A DNA stretch of 9,005 nt from an uncultured Blautia sp. Lineage in GTDB: Bacteria; Bacillota; Clostridia; Lachnospirales; Lachnospiraceae. Location: NCBI GenBank assembly GCA_900552095.1, contig URYM01000064.1:1-9005 (forward strand), read 5' to 3'. Positions within the stretch are counted from its first letter, which is position 1, and each line of letters starts with the position of its first letter. The position numbers were made by a program, and so were the translations under genes. Below are positions 5,563-9,005 of this stretch, piece by piece. Below the pieces are notes generated by a model that saw nothing but the letters and a program-made list of their open reading frames with translations, was not told the origin of the DNA and searched no databases.

Positions 5563-7299
5563 ATGATGATTAATAAAAGACTGATCTGCATGGTTGGAGA
5601 AAGCAGAAAATTTATAGCCGGAAATGTAATCAGCCAATGGGTTTCTTTAGTGGCAAATATTGTCATAATGGGGGCTGTTGCCAGAATGCTGCAGCGTCTG
5701 TATGAGGGAACAGCAGGAGAGAAAGTAATAGGATTAACGGCTCTGACAGTCACTGCGGCAGCCGGTATACGATTTCTGTGTGCGGTTATTTCCGGCAGAA
5801 TGGGATATCTTTCTTCTAAGTCAGTAAAGAAGATACTTCGTCAGAAGATTTATCAGAAGCTTCTAAGGCTGGGTTCTTCTTACAGCGAAAAATTAAAAAC
5901 CTCTGAGATCGTGCAGGTTGCTGTGGAAGGCGTAGATCAGCTGGAAACGTATTTTGGATCCTATCTGCCCCAGTTTTTTTACGCTATGCTGGCGCCTCTG
6001 ACTTTATTTTGTGTCTTAAGTGCCGTGAATTTGCCCAGTGCGCTTGTGCTGCTGCTCTGCGTTCCTATGATCCCGGTGACAATTGCGGTCATCCAGCGGT
6101 GGGCAAAAAAACTTCTGTCAAGATACTGGAGCCAGTACACCGCTCTCGGAGATACGTTTCTTGAAAATCTTCAGGGATTAACTACTGCAAAAATCTATCA
6201 GGCAGATGAATTTAAACACCGGGAAATGAATGAACAAAGCGAACATTTCCGAAAGATTACGATGAAAGTGCTGACTATGCAGCTGAATTCTATCACGGTT
6301 ATGGACCTGATCGCCTATGGAGGCGCAGCTCTGGGAGTGATTTTGGCGGTGACCCAGTTCCGGGCAGGAAGGGTTGATTTATTCGGATGTATTCTGATTA
6401 TTCTTCTGGCTGCAGATTTCTTTCTGCCCATGCGGCTGCTCGGTTCTTTCTTCCATATTGCGATGAACGGGATGGCTGCCTCTGACAAGATTTTTGGCCT
6501 TCTGGATCTTGAAGAACCAGAGCAAAGAAACGTGTCCCTTTCCGATGATTATTCTGTTGCATGCCAAAATCTCCGATTCTCCTATGAGCCGGGACGGGAG
6601 ATTCTTCACGGTGTCAGCATGTGTTTCCCGGAAGGAAGTTTTACCGCTATTGTAGGGGAATCCGGGTGTGGGAAATCGACCCTTTCCGCGATTCTTATGG
6701 GACGCAGAAAAGGCTTTTCAGGTGAAGTCACCGTCGGAAAAATTGCTCTTTCCGAAATCCGGGAAGAAAGCCTGATGAAAAATTTTACTTATATTTCTCA
6801 TCAGAGCTATCTTTTTAAAGGAACTGTCCGGGAGAATCTGTTGATGGCCAGCCCAAAGGCCGGAGAAGATGCACTCTGGCATGCTCTGGAGCAGGTAAAT
6901 CTTGCAGATTTTCTCCGGACAGAAAGAGGGCTGGATACGCCGCTGGATGAAAAAGCTTCCAATCTTTCCGGAGGACAGCGCCAGCGCCTTGCTCTGGCAA
7001 GGGCTCTTCTCCACGACAGTCCCGTTTACATTTTTGACGAAGCCACTTCCAATATTGATGTGGAGAGTGAAAATGATATTATGACACAGATTTCTGCTCT
7101 GGCAGGAAAAAAGACCGTGATGCTGATTTCCCATCGCCTTGCAAACGCAGCCGGTGCAGATCACATCTATGTCCTTGACAGAGGAAAGCTTGCGGAAGAG
7201 GGCAATCATAAAACGCTGCTTGCCCAAAACGGAATCTATGCAAAGCTCTGGAATGCCCAGCAGGAGCTGGAAAATTATAGTAATGGAGGAAATTTGTAA
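5563..7299 (+). CDS. ABC exporter half-transporter, CydD-like
   Basis: This 578-aa half exporter has an N-terminal six-helix type membrane domain (to about residue 320) fused to an ATPase domain. Membrane-domain stretches such as ETYFGSYLPQFFYAMLAPL, ENLQGLTTAKIYQADEFK and LAADFFLPMRLLGSFFH closely resemble CydD of the cysteine/glutathione exporter CydDC. The ATPase is intact: Walker A GESGCGKS (365-372), Q-loop Q414, signature LSGGQ (468-472), Walker B ending D492-E493 with the catalytic Glu, and switch H524. It should pair with the next gene product, and its stop overlaps that start by 1 nt. It is the first gene after the twin-operator promoter, so probably repressor-controlled. ATG 5563 is the first ATG in the transcript and has AAAGGG at 8 nt; 5566 is an alternative. 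The substrate is unknown: thiols or a haem-linked compound are possible, and drug export cannot be excluded. Confidence 0.9.
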   Translation: MMINKRLICMVGESRKFIAGNVISQWVSLVANIVIMGAVARMLQRLYEGTAGEKVIGLTALTVTAAAGIRFLCAVISGRMGYLSSKSVKKILRQKIYQKLLRLGSSYSEKLKTSEIVQVAVEGVDQLETYFGSYLPQFFYAMLAPLTLFCVLSAVNLPSALVLLLCVPMIPVTIAVIQRWAKKLLSRYWSQYTALGDTFLENLQGLTTAKIYQADEFKHREMNEQSEHFRKITMKVLTMQLNSITVMDLIAYGGAALGVILAVTQFRAGRVDLFGCILIILLAADFFLPMRLLGSFFHIAMNGMAASDKIFGLLDLEEPEQRNVSLSDDYSVACQNLRFSYEPGREILHGVSMCFPEGSFTAIVGESGCGKSTLSAILMGRRKGFSGEVTVGKIALSEIREESLMKNFTYISHQSYLFKGTVRENLLMASPKAGEDALWHALEQVNLADFLRTERGLDTPLDEKASNLSGGQRQRLALARALLHDSPVYIFDEATSNIDVESENDIMTQISALAGKKTVMLISHRLANAAGADHIYVLDRGKLAEEGNHKTLLAQNGIYAKLWNAQQELENYSNGGNL

Positions 7300-8939
7300 T
7301 GAGACGAAGCGGATTTAACCTTATGATACGGCTAATCGGTCTGGTAAGACCTCTGACCGGCTACATGATCCTGGCCGTTGCGATGGGACTGATCGGACAT
7401 CTCTGTGCTTCTTTTATTACTGTGTTCGGCGGTTATGCAATCCTGTCTGTTCTGCATCCGGAAGGGGCTTTGAAACTGAGCATTCTTTTTGTTTCTTTAC
7501 TTGTGTCTGCAATCCTCCGCGGGTTTCTGCGCTACGCAGAGCAGGCCTGCAACCATTTTATTGCTTTTAAACTGCTTGCTCTGATCCGGGATAAGGTTTT
7601 CTGTGCACTGCGCCGTCTCTGTCCCGCCAAACTGGAAGGCCGGGATAAGGGGAATCTGATCTCTGTCATCACCTCAGATATTGAATTACTGGAGGTTTTC
7701 TATGCCCATACGATTTCTCCGATCTGTATCGCATTCCTCTTTAGCGGGGCGATGGTTTTCTTTATCGGAAGTTATCATATGGCGCTGGGCTTTCTGGCTC
7801 TGGCTGCTTATGGAACAGTTGGCATTCTCATTCCCCTGGTCACCTCCAAACTGAGCGGTGACGACGGCCTTCGTTTTCGCACACAATCCGGTCTGCTTTC
7901 CGGTTTTGTTCTGGACAGCCTGCGGGGGTTATCTGAAACGATCCAGTACGGTCAGGGTGAACAACGAATGGAAGAGATCAACCGTCAGACAGACCTCCTT
8001 TCCCAGGAGGAAGCGCGCATGAAACGCACTGGCAGCAGGAATACTGCAGTGACCGGAGCAGTGATTCTGATTTTTGATCTTGCAATGCTGCTTTCTTCTG
8101 CAAAACTTACCGGTTTTGAAGGATCACTGATCACAACTCTTGCATTGATGAGTTCTTTTGGACCGGTAGTTTCCCTGTCTGCACTGGGAGCTTCTCTGCA
8201 GAATACTTTTGCTGCGGGCAACCGTGTTTTGGATATTCTGGATGAAGATCCGGTTGTTGAGGAAATCACCGGAAAGGAAGAGATTTCCTTCCAGGGTGCT
8301 GATGCGAAAGAAGTCTCTTTTGCCTATGGAGAGGAAACGGTTCTGGATCATTTTTCTGTCACCATTCCCGAAAATAAGATTGTCGCCATCAGTGGACGGT
8401 CCGGTTCCGGAAAATCCACTCTACTCAGGCTGTTTATGAGATTCTGGCAGCCACAGGAGGGGACGGTACACATTTCCGGAAAAAGAATGGATGAGATTAA
8501 TACCGCAAATCTTCGGGACATGGAAAGTTTTGTAACCCAGGATACTCATTTATTTCATGATTCTATCCGAAATAACCTGCGTATTGCAAAACTGGACGCG
8601 ACTGAGGAAGAGATCACAGCCGCCTGCAAAAAAGCTTCTGTCCATGACTTTATCATGAGTCTGAAGAAAGGATATGATACAGAGGTGGGCGAACTGGGGG
8701 ATACCCTCTCCGGCGGTGAACGGCAGCGGCTTGGTCTGGCAAGAGCCTTCCTTCATAATGCCTCTTTTATGCTTCTGGATGAACCGACTTCTAATCTGGA
8801 CAGTCTGAATGAGGCGGTTATTTTAAAATCTCTCTGTGAAGAACGTTCGGGGAAAACAATTGTGCTGGTCTCTCACAGGCAGTCCACCCTAGGGATCGCC
8901 GATACCGTGTATTCCGTAGAACGTAAAAAAATGAGCTGA
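7299..8939 (+). CDS. ABC exporter half-transporter, CydC-like
   Basis: This 546-aa half exporter is the presumed heterodimer partner of the preceding protein. The membrane domain carries CydC-like stretches: LRYAEQACNHFIAFKLLALI, LRRLCPAKLEGRDKGNLIS and TSDIELLEVFYAHTISP. The ATPase domain has Walker A GRSGSGKS (366-373), Q-loop Q414, signature LSGGE (470-474), Walker B ending D494-E495 and switch H526. Both partners keep the catalytic Glu and His, so neither ATP site looks degenerate by these residues. The start ATG overlaps the upstream TAA in a TAATG junction and follows GGAGGA at 8 nt, a sign of coupled translation and matched amounts of the two subunits. Homodimeric multidrug exporters are an alternative reading, but the CydD-then-CydC resemblance in this order favours a CydDC-type pair. 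No cytochrome bd genes are nearby. Confidence 0.9.
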   Translation: MRRSGFNLMIRLIGLVRPLTGYMILAVAMGLIGHLCASFITVFGGYAILSVLHPEGALKLSILFVSLLVSAILRGFLRYAEQACNHFIAFKLLALIRDKVFCALRRLCPAKLEGRDKGNLISVITSDIELLEVFYAHTISPICIAFLFSGAMVFFIGSYHMALGFLALAAYGTVGILIPLVTSKLSGDDGLRFRTQSGLLSGFVLDSLRGLSETIQYGQGEQRMEEINRQTDLLSQEEARMKRTGSRNTAVTGAVILIFDLAMLLSSAKLTGFEGSLITTLALMSSFGPVVSLSALGASLQNTFAAGNRVLDILDEDPVVEEITGKEEISFQGADAKEVSFAYGEETVLDHFSVTIPENKIVAISGRSGSGKSTLLRLFMRFWQPQEGTVHISGKRMDEINTANLRDMESFVTQDTHLFHDSIRNNLRIAKLDATEEEITAACKKASVHDFIMSLKKGYDTEVGELGDTLSGGERQRLGLARAFLHNASFMLLDEPTSNLDSLNEAVILKSLCEERSGKTIVLVSHRQSTLGIADTVYSVERKKMS

Positions 8940-8946
8940 TGGAGGT
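8940..8946 (+). promoter_or_regulatory. Ribosome binding site of the truncated last gene
   Basis: TGGAGGT ends 6 nt before ATG 8953, a strong site. It shows that a third gene continues the exporter operon. Confidence 0.75.
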
Positions 8947-8952
8947 CTGAAG

Positions 8953-9005
8953 ATGAAAAAATTTTTGTATCTCATTCTCGGCTGCGTAAGCGCTGTCTCT
9001 TATAC
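8953..9005 (+). CDS. Start of a small membrane protein, possibly DUF454/YbaN-like (3' truncated, adapter at end)
   Basis: Only the first 13 codons are trustworthy: MKKFLYLILGCVS, a basic start running into a hydrophobic helix. The remaining bases (8993-9005) match the Nextera mosaic end, so residues after Ser13 (or Ala14) are probably artefactual. The opening resembles DUF454/YbaN family proteins, small inner-membrane proteins of unknown function; this is a weak, memory-based resemblance over a few residues. A lipoprotein reading (ILGC as lipobox) is less likely because only ten residues precede the Cys. The gene is 13 nt after the CydC-like gene and has a strong ribosome binding site, so it belongs to the same operon. 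Confidence 0.55.
   Translation, partial: MKKFLYLILGCVSAVSY
8993..9005 (+). other. Probable Nextera/Tn5 mosaic-end adapter remnant at the contig end
   Basis: The final 13 bases, CTGTCTCTTATAC, are identical to the first 13 of the synthetic mosaic end CTGTCTCTTATACACATCT used in Nextera libraries. They stop exactly at the window edge, as expected for untrimmed read-through. Natural IS50 ends differ within these 13 bases. This should not be treated as genomic sequence. Confidence 0.85.

Noticed and set aside
8971..8985. Lipobox (ILGC) in the last gene
   Set aside because: Only ten residues precede the Cys, shorter than a usual lipoprotein signal; the stretch fits a first membrane helix better.
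8993..9005. A real Tn5/IS50 transposon end
   Set aside because: The 13 bases match the hybrid synthetic mosaic end, not the natural IS50 outside or inside ends. The match stops at the contig edge, so library adapter is the simpler explanation.

Overview
The window looks like a fragment of a low-to-moderate GC, Gram-positive anaerobe of the Clostridia, most likely Lachnospiraceae-like. This is inferred from strong AGGAGG-type ribosome binding sites, tightly packed co-directional genes, a BMP-type nucleoside ABC importer, a class C sortase (Gram-positive only) and a CydDC-like exporter pair. All genes lie on the + strand. The sequence opens inside a gene and closes inside another. Its last 13 bases match the synthetic Nextera/Tn5 mosaic end, so the right edge is probably a contig end with untrimmed adapter.

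Region 1 (1-5361) reads as one operon with gaps of -8, 4, 13, 18 and 12 nt. It holds the C-terminal half of a nucleoside importer ATPase, two BPD_transp_2 permeases, an adenosine deaminase, an unrecognised 231-aa two-helix membrane protein and a class C sortase. The first four genes make a coherent purine nucleoside uptake and salvage unit: nucleosides are imported and adenosine is deaminated to inosine. The sortase and its membrane neighbour have no obvious link to this, and no pilin or LPXTG substrate is visible. The operon ends in a clear intrinsic terminator (5375-5415).

Region 2 (5362-5562) is a compact 201-bp control region. After the terminator comes a consensus sigma-A promoter (TTGACA, 17 bp, extended -10), then two near-identical 14-bp palindromes (TTAGTT-NN-AACTAA) 48 bp apart. 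The first sits at the predicted transcription start and the second in the leader. A small terminator-like hairpin lies between them. This looks like a repressor-controlled promoter, perhaps of MarR type, but no regulator gene is in the window.

Region 3 (5563-9005) is the controlled operon. It encodes two half-size ABC exporters with full catalytic motifs, the first CydD-like and the second CydC-like, overlapping by 1 nt. The start of a third gene follows, perhaps a DUF454/YbaN-type small membrane protein, cut off by the contig end. No cydAB oxidase genes are present, so the transported substrate (thiol, haem-related or other) cannot be read from context.

I did not find a strikingly new system. 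The points most worth checking are the twin-operator promoter, the sortase and unknown membrane protein inside a nucleoside salvage operon, the atypical sortase lid region, and the adapter remnant at the end.
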